DNA of 6,107 nucleotides from Phormidesmis priestleyi (GCA_003242115.1 QBMP01000268.1:1-6107); one strand, 5' to 3'; counted from the stretch's first letter, positions 1 through 6,107 are shown. Notes: a model not told the origin generated them from the sequence alone. Numbers and translations: made by a program.

Positions 1-135
1 TCGGGGCTCAGCAGTTCTGTCGCATTCGAGGCTACATCTCAACGTTGAGAAAGCAAGGGTTACCTTTACTTGAAGCGCTCAGGAGGACATTCCTTGGCGA
101 TCCTATTCTGCCTAGATTACAGCCTGAGTAGTTAC
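1..135 (+). mobile_element. Right-hand end of an IS66-family insertion sequence (partial)
   Basis: The left edge of the window holds the distal end of an insertion sequence, recognised from the transposase C-terminus it encodes (stop codon at 129-131). Specificity-subunit coding sequence resumes within a few bases, in the same frame, so the element end must lie between about 131 and 152. I place it at the TTAC ending at 135 because IS66-type terminal repeats usually begin GTA and so end TAC on the right; that choice is an inference. The left end, the accessory genes and the other terminal repeat are outside the window, so neither the inverted repeats nor the usual 8-bp target duplication can be verified here. 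Confidence 0.6.
3..131 (+). CDS. IS66 family transposase, C-terminal fragment (cut by window edge)
   Basis: The frame is open from position 3 to a TAG at 129-131 and gives 42 residues containing GAQQFCRIRGYISTLRKQGL followed by a leucine-rich EALRRTFLGDP segment and a PRLQPE tail. The R-I-R-G-Y-I-S-T-L-R-K-Q-G block followed by an EAL...F-G-P segment is the typical C-terminus of IS66-family DDE transposases, as I recall the family. The catalytic DDE residues would lie upstream, outside the window, so whether the transposase is intact cannot be judged. The gene points towards hsdS and stops only a few bases before the interrupted hsdS sequence restarts in the same reading frame. It is too short for routine gene calling but the family call is fairly safe. 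Confidence 0.8.
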   Translation, partial: GAQQFCRIRGYISTLRKQGLPLLEALRRTFLGDPILPRLQPE

Positions 136-137
136 AG

Positions 138-191
138 TCAATCAATATATCATTCTTTAAAAGTCAATTAGAGATTAAACGATTAAATTCA
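138..191 (+). other. Untranslated in-frame hsdS remnant between the IS end and the first ATG
   Basis: The 18 codons ahead of the ATG at 192 are open and read as ordinary HsdS sequence (SFFKSQLEIKRLNS leading into MVFGSGQPLI), matching the helix-turn that closes a target-recognition domain in many HsdS proteins. They carry no ATG, GTG or TTG, so they probably belong to the ancestral gene but are no longer translated from a start of their own. This places the break in hsdS at or just left of about position 138-152. The segment also holds the word AGTCAAT twice (136-142 and 162-168), and GATTAAA twice (173-179 and 181-187); both look like AT-rich coincidence rather than functional repeats. Confidence 0.55.
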
Positions 192-992
192 ATGGTATTT
201 GGATCAGGGCAGCCATTAATTACTGGCACTCAAATCAAATCACTAAAAATAGCATTTCCCTTGATTGCAGAACAGGAAAAGATTGCTAGTTTTTTGGACG
301 CGATCGCAACCCACCTAACCCAACTCCACCGCAAACACGAACTATTACAAACCTACAAACGGGGCGTAATGCAAAAAATATTCTCCCAACAAATCCGCTT
401 CAAACAAGCCGACGGTACCCCCTTTCCTGACTGGGAGAAAAAGAGGCTGGGAGATATCGGAAAGCTTACTGGTGGAGGAACGCCAGATACAAACAATAAA
501 GATTATTGGAGCGGCGACATTCCTTGGGTGTCAAGCTCAGATATTTCAGAGGATTCTATACATAAGCTTTCCATCACTAGATTTATCAACGAAAAAGCAG
601 TAAAAGAATCTGCGACTAAAGTAATTACAGCACCTAGCATTCTCCTTATCTCTAGGGTTGGAGTGGGTAAGTTAGCTATCTCACAACAATTAGTCTGTAC
701 CAGCCAAGACTTTTCAAACTTCACACCAAAACAAAACAATAACCTAGTTTTTTTAGCTTATTTGCTAAGCACGAAGAAAAATAAATTGCTTTCTATCAGC
801 CAGGGAACATCAATAAAAGGGTTTACAGGCTACGATATCAGTCGTTTGAGTCTTGAGATCCCAGCTATCGACGAACAAGAGAAAATAGCTACGTTTCTAA
901 CCGGAATGGATTGCAAGATTGACGCAACGAAACAGCAAATTCAAAAAATAGAAAAGTTCAAGCAAGGCTTACTACAAAAGATGTTTGTATAA
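192..992 (+). CDS. hsdS: Type I restriction-modification specificity subunit (HsdS), 5'-truncated by IS66
   Basis: HsdS subunits recognise the two halves of a bipartite DNA target and hold two HsdM methyltransferases and HsdR in the complex. This 266-residue product is well short of the usual 400 or so. Residues 1-24 are the end of the first target-recognition domain (GSGQPLITGTQIKSLKI). Residues 25-64 are the central conserved helix (IAEQEKIASFL ... KRGVMQKIF). Residues about 80-222 are a full second recognition domain that opens with the typical GGGTPDTNNKDYW and IPWVSSSDI motifs. Residues 226-265 are the distal conserved helix (IDEQEKIATFL ... KQGLLQKMF). The two helices are internal repeats about 200 residues apart. 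Most of the first recognition domain is missing. The ATG is the first possible start after the IS, and no convincing ribosome site precedes it, so expression is uncertain. The remnant could be dead or could act as a half-subunit. hsdM is not in the window. Confidence 0.9.
   Translation: MVFGSGQPLITGTQIKSLKIAFPLIAEQEKIASFLDAIATHLTQLHRKHELLQTYKRGVMQKIFSQQIRFKQADGTPFPDWEKKRLGDIGKLTGGGTPDTNNKDYWSGDIPWVSSSDISEDSIHKLSITRFINEKAVKESATKVITAPSILLISRVGVGKLAISQQLVCTSQDFSNFTPKQNNNLVFLAYLLSTKKNKLLSISQGTSIKGFTGYDISRLSLEIPAIDEQEKIATFLTGMDCKIDATKQQIQKIEKFKQGLLQKMFV
300..307. repeat. HIP1 octamer GCGATCGC
   Basis: This is a perfect copy of the highly iterated palindrome HIP1, abundant in many cyanobacterial genomes. 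It lies in hsdS at the start of the C-rich central conserved region. It supports a cyanobacterial host and suggests that this segment, unlike the AT-rich recognition-domain DNA on both sides, has resided long in such a genome. Confidence 0.85.
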
Positions 993-1043
993 ATCGCTAA
1001 AATCAAAGCAGACAAGTAATCGCTAACTCGGAGCTGACTCGTC

Positions 1044-1655
1044 ATGATCGCAGCAAAAGAAAACGCCTCACGGCTCACCCCCGAAGAATACTTTGCCTGG
1101 GAAGAACAGCAGCTCGAAAAACACGAATACATTGACGGTCAAGTCTACGCGCTATTCCGTAATCACAAAAGTGGCGGCAGCAAAAACCACAGCCTGATCT
1201 CCGTCAGACTTACTACACTACTCGCTAATCACCTAGAGGGCAGCGACTGCGAAACCGGCAACTCAGACCTAAAAGTAAACATTGCAGCAACCAATAACTA
1301 CACCTATCCAGACATCAGCGTCACCTGCGACGAACGAGACAAAGCAACCACTCAATACATTACATACCCTTGCCTAATCGTCGAAGTCTTATCTAGCAGC
1401 ACCGAAGCCTACGACCGAGGCGGCAAATTCAGACTCTACCAAAACAACCCCGCCCTACAAGACTACCTACTCGTCAGCTCCACCCGCATCGAAATAGACC
1501 TGTACCAAAAAACCGACACCGGCAACTGGCTCATCATCAACTACAAAGCAGGCGACGCGATCAACCTCAAAAGCATCAACCTCACCTTCCCCATAGAGCA
1601 AATCTACCGCAACCTCACCCTAGACCCAAAAGACACCGCCCAACTGAGTTCCTAA
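1044..1655 (+). CDS. Uma2 family (DUF820) PD-(D/E)XK endonuclease-like protein
   Basis: The 203-residue product has the usual length and order of Uma2 proteins: an N-terminal LTPEEYFAWEEQ helix, the HEYIDGQVY strand-turn (E28), an asparagine-histidine segment (KNHSLISVRL, 48-56), YPDISV with D90, LIVEVLS with E114, then K128 within GGKFRLY and the QDYLLVS strand (139-145). D90, E114 and K128 fit the restriction-enzyme-like metal site of the family. A GGAG-like ribosome site (1029-1033) lies 10 bases before the ATG, which supports this start. It sits 51 bases after hsdS on the same strand. The family is greatly expanded in cyanobacteria and its biological role is mostly unknown; position in an R-M operon could mean a defence link or merely insertion. 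The residues between the EYIDG motif and the NH segment (FRNHKSGGS) are slightly longer than the common 'MAGG/SG' version. Codons are strongly C-ending, like hsdR. Confidence 0.88.
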   Translation: MIAAKENASRLTPEEYFAWEEQQLEKHEYIDGQVYALFRNHKSGGSKNHSLISVRLTTLLANHLEGSDCETGNSDLKVNIAATNNYTYPDISVTCDERDKATTQYITYPCLIVEVLSSSTEAYDRGGKFRLYQNNPALQDYLLVSSTRIEIDLYQKTDTGNWLIINYKAGDAINLKSINLTFPIEQIYRNLTLDPKDTAQLSS

Positions 1656-1726
1656 GCTGTTAAGCCTATGAAAATCACCTTTATCAAAATCAACCATCAG
1701 AAAACCACATTCCCCACCGAACAATC

Positions 1727-1960
1727 ATGCTAACCCTAGAAATGGCCATTCAAAAGATTCAGCAGCTCCCGATTGAGCAGCGTAACAAAGTTATTGAATT
1801 CATTGAATTTCTAGAATTTCAATCTAACCAACGCCAAAAAGAAGACTTAGCTCACAAAGAGCAGTCTACTCAAGAACTCTTTAAGCTAGCTGGAATTTGG
1901 AAAGGTAGAAATATCACAATTGAATCTATCCGCAGCGAAGCATGGGGCGATAGACAGTGA
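1727..1960 (+). CDS. VapB-like antitoxin (DUF2281 type), orphaned
   Basis: The 77-residue product has two recognisable parts. Residues 6-33 (AIQKIQQLPIEQRNKVIEFIEFLEF) are a DUF2281-like helical segment common in small cyanobacterial antitoxins. The C-terminus (LAGIWKGRNITIESIRSEAW, 54-73) resembles the toxin-binding tails of antitoxins paired with PIN-domain VapC toxins. The gene ends in the GTGA overlap normal for such pairs, but the toxin that starts there stops after 16 codons, so this antitoxin has no functional partner in the window. No clear ribosome site precedes the ATG; an internal ATG at 1742 is a weaker alternative because it would remove part of the first helix. The upstream gap of 71 bases shows no terminator, so it is probably cotranscribed with uma2 and hsdR. 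A free antitoxin might neutralise a related toxin elsewhere or autoregulate; that is speculation. Confidence 0.75.
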   Translation: MLTLEMAIQKIQQLPIEQRNKVIEFIEFLEFQSNQRQKEDLAHKEQSTQELFKLAGIWKGRNITIESIRSEAWGDRQ

Positions 1961-2007
1961 TTTTATCCGATACCAACATCTTTGTAGAGTTCTATAAAAA
2001 CGTATGA
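1957..2007 (+). pseudogene. vapC: VapC-type PIN-domain toxin, 16-codon N-terminal stump
   Basis: A GTG overlapping the antitoxin stop (GTGA, 1957-1960) opens a frame reading ILSDTNIFVEFYKNV and ending in TGA at 2005-2007. The (M)ILSDTNIFVEFYKN stretch is the first strand and helix of PIN-domain ribonucleases; D5 would be the first metal-binding acidic residue. Everything after residue 15 (the remaining catalytic acids and about 110-120 residues) is absent and replaced by hsdR, so the toxin is inactive. A GGGG run (1944-1947) sits at ribosome-site distance from the GTG. The stop overlaps the hsdR ATG (ATGA), so the stump may now serve as a leader that delivers ribosomes to hsdR. Chance is unlikely to yield such a PIN-like start exactly at the expected overlap after a cognate antitoxin. 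Confidence 0.75.
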
Positions 2008-4880
2008 CCCAATCCGAACAAGAGCTAGAACAAAACCTTATTCAACGCCTCACTGGCCTCGGCTACGAACGCGCCACCATCCGCAACGCCGCAGACCTCA
2101 AAGCCAACCTCAAAACCCAGCTCGAAAAACACAACGCCACCACCCTCAGCCCCCAAGAATTCGCCCAAGTCCTCAACCACCTCGACAAAGGCACCGTCTT
2201 CACTCGCGCCAAAACCCTGCGCGACAAAATGGAACTCCTCCGCGACGACGGCACCACCACCTATCTCGAATTCCTCAACACCGAACACTGGTGCCAAAAC
2301 CAATACCAAGTCACCAGCCAAGTCACCCAGCAAGGATCATACAAAAACCGCTACGACGTCACCTTACTGATCAACGGTCTGCCCCTCGTCCAAATCGAAC
2401 TCAAACGCCGAGGACTCGAACTCAAAGAAGCCTTCAACCAAATCAACCGCTACCAGCGCCACTCCTACAGCGCCGAACTTGGCCTCTTCAACTACGTCCA
2501 AATCTTCGTCATCTCCAACGGCGTCAACACCCGCTACTACGCCAACAACCGCAAACAAGAATACAAACAAACCTTCTGCTGGGCCAACGAACAAAACACC
2601 CTAATCACCCAGCTAGACGACTTTGCCGACAGCTTTTTGGAAAAATGCCACCTCTCCAAAATGATCTGCAAATACATCGTCCTGCACGAATCCGACAAAG
2701 TACTGATGGTACTGCGCCCCTACCAGTACTACGCCGTAGAAGCCATCATCGAACGAGTAAAAAACACCGATAAAAACGGCTACATTTGGCACACCACAGG
2801 CTCCGGCAAAACCCTCACCAGCTTCAAAGCCGCCCAAATCCTCACCGCCCTGCCCAAAGTACACAAAGTCCTCTTCGTGGTAGATCGCGCCGACCTCGAC
2901 TACCAAACCAGCAAAGAATTCAACTTTTTTAGCGAAGGCTGCGTAGACACCACCGACAGCACCCGCCAGCTCGTCAGCCAAATGACCGGCGACAACTCGC
3001 TAATCGTCACCACCATTCAAAAGCTCAACACCGCCATCAAAAGCCAGCGCCACGAAGCGGCAATGGCCCCCCTCCAAGATCAGCGCATCGTCTTTATCTT
3101 CGACGAATGCCACCGCTCCCAATTTGGCGAAACCCACAAAAACATCGTCAAATTCTTCCCTAACGCCCAGCTATTTGGCTTCACCGGCACCCCCATCTTC
3201 GCCGACAACGCCGCCAGCAACGAACACGGCAAACGCACCACCAAAGACCTCTTTGAAGAACGCTTGCATAAGTATGTGATTACGAATGCCATAGCCGACG
3301 AAAACGTCCTAAAATTTTCCGTCGAATACTGGGGCAAAATAAAGCGCAAAGACGGCACCCTCATCACCGAACCCAAGCTGGATAGAGACTTCTTTGAAAA
3401 CCCCGACCGCATTTCCCTCATCGTCGATTGGATCATTGCCCACCACGCCCGCAAAACCAGCGGCAAAAAATTCTCCGCCATGCTCTGCGTCAGCAGCGTA
3501 GACACCCTAATCACCTACTACGAAGCCTTTAAGCGCAAGCAGCAGCAAGGACTCCACGACCTGCGAGTCGTCACCATCTTCACCCCCGGCACCAACGAAG
3601 CCGACGAAGACGCCAACGGCCTAATCGGCGAACCCGACTTTAATATCACGACAGACACCAGTCGCCCCCACAGCCGCGACAAACTCAACGAATTTATCAC
3701 CGACTACAACGGTCTTTACCAAACTAAGCACTCCGCCAAAGATAGCAACGCCTTCTACACCTATTACAAAGACATCGCCAAACGGATGAAAGATCGGGAC
3801 AGAGAAGGCTTCCAAGACAAAGACCGCGCCGATATCTTGCTAGTGGTCAACATGTTTCTCACCGGCTTCGATGTCAAACACCTCAACACCCTCTACGTCG
3901 ATAAAAACCTCAAATACCACGGCCTGATTCAGGCATACTCCCGCACTAACCGCATCCTCGCCGAACTCAAATCTCAGGGCAATATCGTCTGCTTTCGCAA
4001 CCTCAAGGCCAACACCGATCAGGCCGTCGCCCTCTTTTCCGACCCCAACGCCAGCGAAGAAATATTCATTGAGCCTTACGAGCACTACACCGAGCAATTT
4101 AACGAAGGGGTGCAGGTGTTGAGAGCGATCGCTACCCTCCCCAATGATGTCAACCAGCTCATCAGTGAAGACGATCAGGTCGAATTCGTCAAAGCCTTCC
4201 GTACCCTCATCCGCCTGCTAAACATCAGCAAATCATTCACCGAATTCGATTTTTCCGACCTCAACCTAGACGAACAAACCTTTGAAGACTACAAAAGCAA
4301 ATATTTAGACATCTACGATAAAACCCGCTCCCCAGATGAAGAAAAAGAAGACTCCCTAATAGAAGAAATCGATTTTGAGCTAGAGCTAATCCAAAGAGAC
4401 AACATCAACGTTGCCTACATCCTCAAACTGCTAGGAGACCTACAGCGAGACATTAAAGACGACGCCACCCAAGCCGACTATCAGCAGAAAAAAGCTTCTA
4501 TCCTTGAGCTACTCGACAAAGAAGCCCAGCTACGCGGCAAACGCGACCTTATAGAAACATTCATTGAAGACCGGATGCCCACCATAGAACCAGAAGAAAG
4601 CATCGAAACCGCATTCAAAGACTTCTGGAACCAAGAACGAATCGAAGCCGTCCAGCAGCTCTGCGCCGCCGAAAACCTCAACGAAGCCGCCGTCAATCAA
4701 ATGATCGCCGACTACAAATTTTCAGGCAAAGAGCCCCTCAGAGAAACCGTACTGAGCGCTTGCCAAGAAAAGCCCAAACTCCTAGAGCGCAAAAAAATCT
4801 TCAAGCGAGTCGTCTCGCAGCTACTCGACATCATCCACAAGTTTGATGACGCGCTAGGCGAATTTGAAGACGACGAATAA
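2004..4880 (+). CDS. hsdR: Type I restriction enzyme, motor/endonuclease subunit (HsdR, EcoR124I-like)
   Basis: HsdR is the ATP-driven DNA translocase and nuclease of type I restriction complexes; it joins HsdM and HsdS and cuts unmodified DNA away from the target. The 958-residue product looks complete. The N-terminal PD-(D/E)XK nuclease has D118 (NRYDV) and E132-L-K134 (QIELKRRG), followed by a QxxxY motif (Q146-Y150). The superfamily 2 motor has Walker A TTGSGKT (264-270), DECH (367-370), FTGTP (393-397), FLTGFD (618-623) and QAYSRTNR (643-650). Residues from about 690 on form a helical C-terminal domain with acidic stretches (for example 778-792), as in the EcoR124I class. The start overlaps the stop of the toxin stump (ATGA) and has no well-placed ribosome site, which suggests translational coupling. 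MTQSEQELEQNLIQ is a typical family start, so the N-terminus itself is not truncated. It depends on hsdM and an active specificity subunit, and the local hsdS is broken. Confidence 0.97.
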   Translation: MTQSEQELEQNLIQRLTGLGYERATIRNAADLKANLKTQLEKHNATTLSPQEFAQVLNHLDKGTVFTRAKTLRDKMELLRDDGTTTYLEFLNTEHWCQNQYQVTSQVTQQGSYKNRYDVTLLINGLPLVQIELKRRGLELKEAFNQINRYQRHSYSAELGLFNYVQIFVISNGVNTRYYANNRKQEYKQTFCWANEQNTLITQLDDFADSFLEKCHLSKMICKYIVLHESDKVLMVLRPYQYYAVEAIIERVKNTDKNGYIWHTTGSGKTLTSFKAAQILTALPKVHKVLFVVDRADLDYQTSKEFNFFSEGCVDTTDSTRQLVSQMTGDNSLIVTTIQKLNTAIKSQRHEAAMAPLQDQRIVFIFDECHRSQFGETHKNIVKFFPNAQLFGFTGTPIFADNAASNEHGKRTTKDLFEERLHKYVITNAIADENVLKFSVEYWGKIKRKDGTLITEPKLDRDFFENPDRISLIVDWIIAHHARKTSGKKFSAMLCVSSVDTLITYYEAFKRKQQQGLHDLRVVTIFTPGTNEADEDANGLIGEPDFNITTDTSRPHSRDKLNEFITDYNGLYQTKHSAKDSNAFYTYYKDIAKRMKDRDREGFQDKDRADILLVVNMFLTGFDVKHLNTLYVDKNLKYHGLIQAYSRTNRILAELKSQGNIVCFRNLKANTDQAVALFSDPNASEEIFIEPYEHYTEQFNEGVQVLRAIATLPNDVNQLISEDDQVEFVKAFRTLIRLLNISKSFTEFDFSDLNLDEQTFEDYKSKYLDIYDKTRSPDEEKEDSLIEEIDFELELIQRDNINVAYILKLLGDLQRDIKDDATQADYQQKKASILELLDKEAQLRGKRDLIETFIEDRMPTIEPEESIETAFKDFWNQERIEAVQQLCAAENLNEAAVNQMIADYKFSGKEPLRETVLSACQEKPKLLERKKIFKRVVSQLLDIIHKFDDALGEFEDDE
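4125..4132. repeat. HIP1 octamer GCGATCGC
   Basis: A perfect HIP1 palindrome within hsdR (codons for RAIATL around residue 708), supporting a cyanobacterial genome and long residence of hsdR in it. Confidence 0.85.
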
Positions 4881-4887
4881 GACCGCC

Positions 4888-4900
4888 CCGAATGGTTCGG
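4888..4900. terminator. Possible short hairpin between convergent genes
   Basis: CCGAA-TGG-TTCGG forms a perfect 5-bp stem with a 3-base loop in the 41-base gap between hsdR and the convergent minus-strand gene. It could help end transcription from both sides, but it lacks a T-tract in either direction and the stem is short, so this is a weak call made mainly from position. Confidence 0.25.
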
Positions 4901-4921
4901 CCGCTATCCGTTAGCAACCCA

Positions 4922-6091
4922 CTAAGGTTTGTCGGATTCTATTAATGGAATTTCTGTGTCCAAATCCTTAATAGGTAGGTCGGCGTTAATTTGATCAATT
5001 TGAAGCTGTTCGGCCTGATTAATGCGACCAATGTAGTTACCTAAAATTTGGCCTAGCTCAGGAGAGTAAAAGCGATGCAAGCTGTAGTTCGGCGTTGCCG
5101 GAAAGCCGCGACGCTTTTTATGGCTGCCGCCCGCACCCGGATCAAAAATTTGGATGCCGTTGGCAATCGCCCATTCAATCGGCTCGTAGTAGCAGGCGCT
5201 GAAATGCAGGTTGTTGTATTCTTCAAAAGATCCCCAGTAGCGACCGTAGAGGCGATCGCCCTTCGTCAGACAAAAAGACATCCCAACCGGATCATCGGAG
5301 GCTTCAGTATAGGCAGCAAAGACAACCACGCGGTCACGCCAAACTGAATGAAGCTGCTTAAAGAACGCGCGCTTTAGGTACTTACTGCCCCACCAGCCAA
5401 ACTTGTCACAAGTGTCACTATAAAAGTCATATACTTTCAAACACATTTCCGGCGTTAGGCTCTCACCCGTATGCACCTTAAAGTGAATGCCTGCCTGCTC
5501 AACGGACTTTCGCTCCCGCTTAATATTGCGCCGCTGATTCGCATTGAACTGTTTGAGATAATCGCTGAAATCACTAAAGCCTCGGTTCTTCCATACGTAG
5601 CTATGGTGCATCCACTTATGAAAACCCAGCGCCTCCATACTTTCCTGCCACTGCGGATCGACATACAAAAAATTGCAGCCTGAAATCTCATGCTTTACGC
5701 AAAAGTCATCAATCAAACCGACTAATATTTGATTCACTTCGGCTTCATTTTCGCTCGGCGCAATCAAAAAGCGATAGCCCTCAGCAGGCGTGAACGGCGA
5801 CATGCCCAGCAGTTTAGGATAGTAGCTTACGCCCAAGCGCTCGGCCAGCTCAGCCCACTGGTGGTCAAACACAAATTCGCCATAGCTATGGCCTTTTAAG
5901 TACAGCGGCGCGGCGGCAACCAATTTATCGTCGTGCCACAGCGTCAGATGATTCGGCAACCAGCCCGTTTTAGGCCCCGTGCTGCCGGAGGTTTCCATAT
6001 TGTTCAGCCAGTCCCACTCTAATGCAGGTGTCGGCAGCGGCAAGGCCATTGCATTCCACTGCTCAACCGGAATATCTGATAGGCGATTCAT
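4922..6091 (-). CDS. DUF482/COG3146 FemAB- or GNAT-like N-acyltransferase family protein
   Basis: The 389-residue product belongs to the family annotated as peptidogalycan biosynthesis protein or GNAT N-acetyltransferase (COG3146, DUF482). Visible landmarks are the opening RLSDIPVEQWNAMA and PALEWDWLNNMETSGS, then LTLWHDDKLVAAAPLYLK (49-66), YGEFVFDHQWA (70-80), YYPKLLGMSPFTPAEGYR (90-107), the basic NANQRRNIKRERKSV (183-197), LYGRYWG (281-287), HFSACYYEPIEWAI (296-309) and FDPGAGGSHKKRRGFPATPN (316-335) before SLHRFYSPEL. The fold is two GNAT-like halves, as in FemX/FemAB aminoacyl transferases; the substrate is not known. There is no signal peptide, so it is probably cytoplasmic. The frame stays open for at least five codons upstream (YVARW) to the window edge, and no ribosome site precedes the ATG at 6089-6091, so the true start may lie outside. 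It is convergent with hsdR and is probably a host gene flanking the R-M island. Confidence 0.88.
   Translation of the reverse strand: MNRLSDIPVEQWNAMALPLPTPALEWDWLNNMETSGSTGPKTGWLPNHLTLWHDDKLVAAAPLYLKGHSYGEFVFDHQWAELAERLGVSYYPKLLGMSPFTPAEGYRFLIAPSENEAEVNQILVGLIDDFCVKHEISGCNFLYVDPQWQESMEALGFHKWMHHSYVWKNRGFSDFSDYLKQFNANQRRNIKRERKSVEQAGIHFKVHTGESLTPEMCLKVYDFYSDTCDKFGWWGSKYLKRAFFKQLHSVWRDRVVVFAAYTEASDDPVGMSFCLTKGDRLYGRYWGSFEEYNNLHFSACYYEPIEWAIANGIQIFDPGAGGSHKKRRGFPATPNYSLHRFYSPELGQILGNYIGRINQAEQLQIDQINADLPIKDLDTEIPLIESDKP
5252..5259. repeat. HIP1 octamer GCGATCGC
   Basis: A perfect HIP1 palindrome within the minus-strand DUF482 gene; third copy in the window and further support for a cyanobacterial host. 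Confidence 0.85.
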
Positions 6092-6107
6092 CCAGCGGGC
6101 GACGTAT

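Noticed and set aside
90..96. AGGAGG-like ribosome site in the transposase end
   Set aside because: It lies within transposase arginine codons and no start codon leads to a gene at suitable spacing.
136..168. AGTCAAT direct repeat (136-142 and 162-168) as an IS target duplication
   Set aside because: Both copies lie on the same side of the IS and the second is within hsdS coding sequence; a target duplication must flank both ends of the element.
132..191. Possible outward promoter from the IS end into hsdS and hsdR
   Set aside because: AT-rich words such as TATCAT (148-153) occur, but no -35-like hexamer lies at a suitable distance, so I cannot support a promoter from sequence alone.
2291..2773. 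160-codon plus-strand ORF inside hsdR in another frame
   Set aside because: It is rich in P, R, Q and H, as expected from C-ending hsdR codons read out of frame, matches no family I know, and hsdR covers it with intact nuclease motifs.
2025..4696. Several minus-strand ORFs of 60-144 codons opposite hsdR
   Set aside because: They are antisense shadows caused by the strong codon bias of hsdR; compositions are low-complexity (V/F/G/E-rich) and no ribosome sites or domains are seen.
5075..5347. 90-codon plus-strand ORF opposite the DUF482 gene (and a second at 5471-5683)
   Set aside because: Both lie wholly antisense to a well-supported conserved gene and show no recognisable domain.
1..6107. 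CRISPR array, tRNA or rRNA genes
   Set aside because: No regularly spaced repeats, no tRNA-like cloverleaf with CCA-proximal features and no rRNA-like sequence were noticed; nearly all bases are explained by protein-coding genes.

Overview
The window looks like chromosomal DNA from a cyanobacterium. Three perfect HIP1 octamers (GCGATCGC) occur in 6.1 kb, far above chance, and the gene families fit: a Uma2 nuclease, a DUF2281-like antitoxin of cyanobacterial style, and an IS66-type transposase end. I would not name a genus. Many codons in uma2 and hsdR end in C, while other parts of the window are AT-richer, so the region reads as a mosaic.

Layout, left to right. (1) 3-131: the last 42 codons of an IS66-family transposase; the rest of the element lies outside the window. 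(2) About 138-992: the 3' part of a type I restriction-modification specificity gene (hsdS), cut by the IS66 element. It keeps the end of the first target-recognition domain, the central conserved helix, the complete second target-recognition domain and the distal conserved helix. (3) 1044-1655: a Uma2-family PD-(D/E)XK protein. (4) 1727-1960: a small VapB/DUF2281-type antitoxin. (5) 1957-2007: a 16-codon stump of the matching PIN-domain (VapC) toxin, not in usual gene lists. (6) 2004-4880: a complete type I restriction motor subunit, hsdR, of the EcoR124I type. (7) 4922-6091, minus strand: a FemAB/GNAT-like DUF482 (COG3146) protein whose reading frame stays open to the window edge. No stretch longer than 300 bases lacks a gene.

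How the genes work together. Items 2-6 lie on the same strand with short gaps or overlaps and look like the downstream part of a type I R-M operon (hsdM is not in the window and would be expected upstream of the IS) that has collected a nuclease gene and a toxin-antitoxin module between hsdS and hsdR. Two of these insertions are visibly damaged: hsdS by the IS, and the toxin by a junction that falls exactly at the hsdR start codon. The stop/start overlaps antitoxin-TGA/GTG-toxin stump and toxin stump-TGA/ATG-hsdR form a possible translational relay into hsdR. The most interesting questions are whether the half-size HsdS still gives specificity and whether hsdR translation now depends on the toxin stump.
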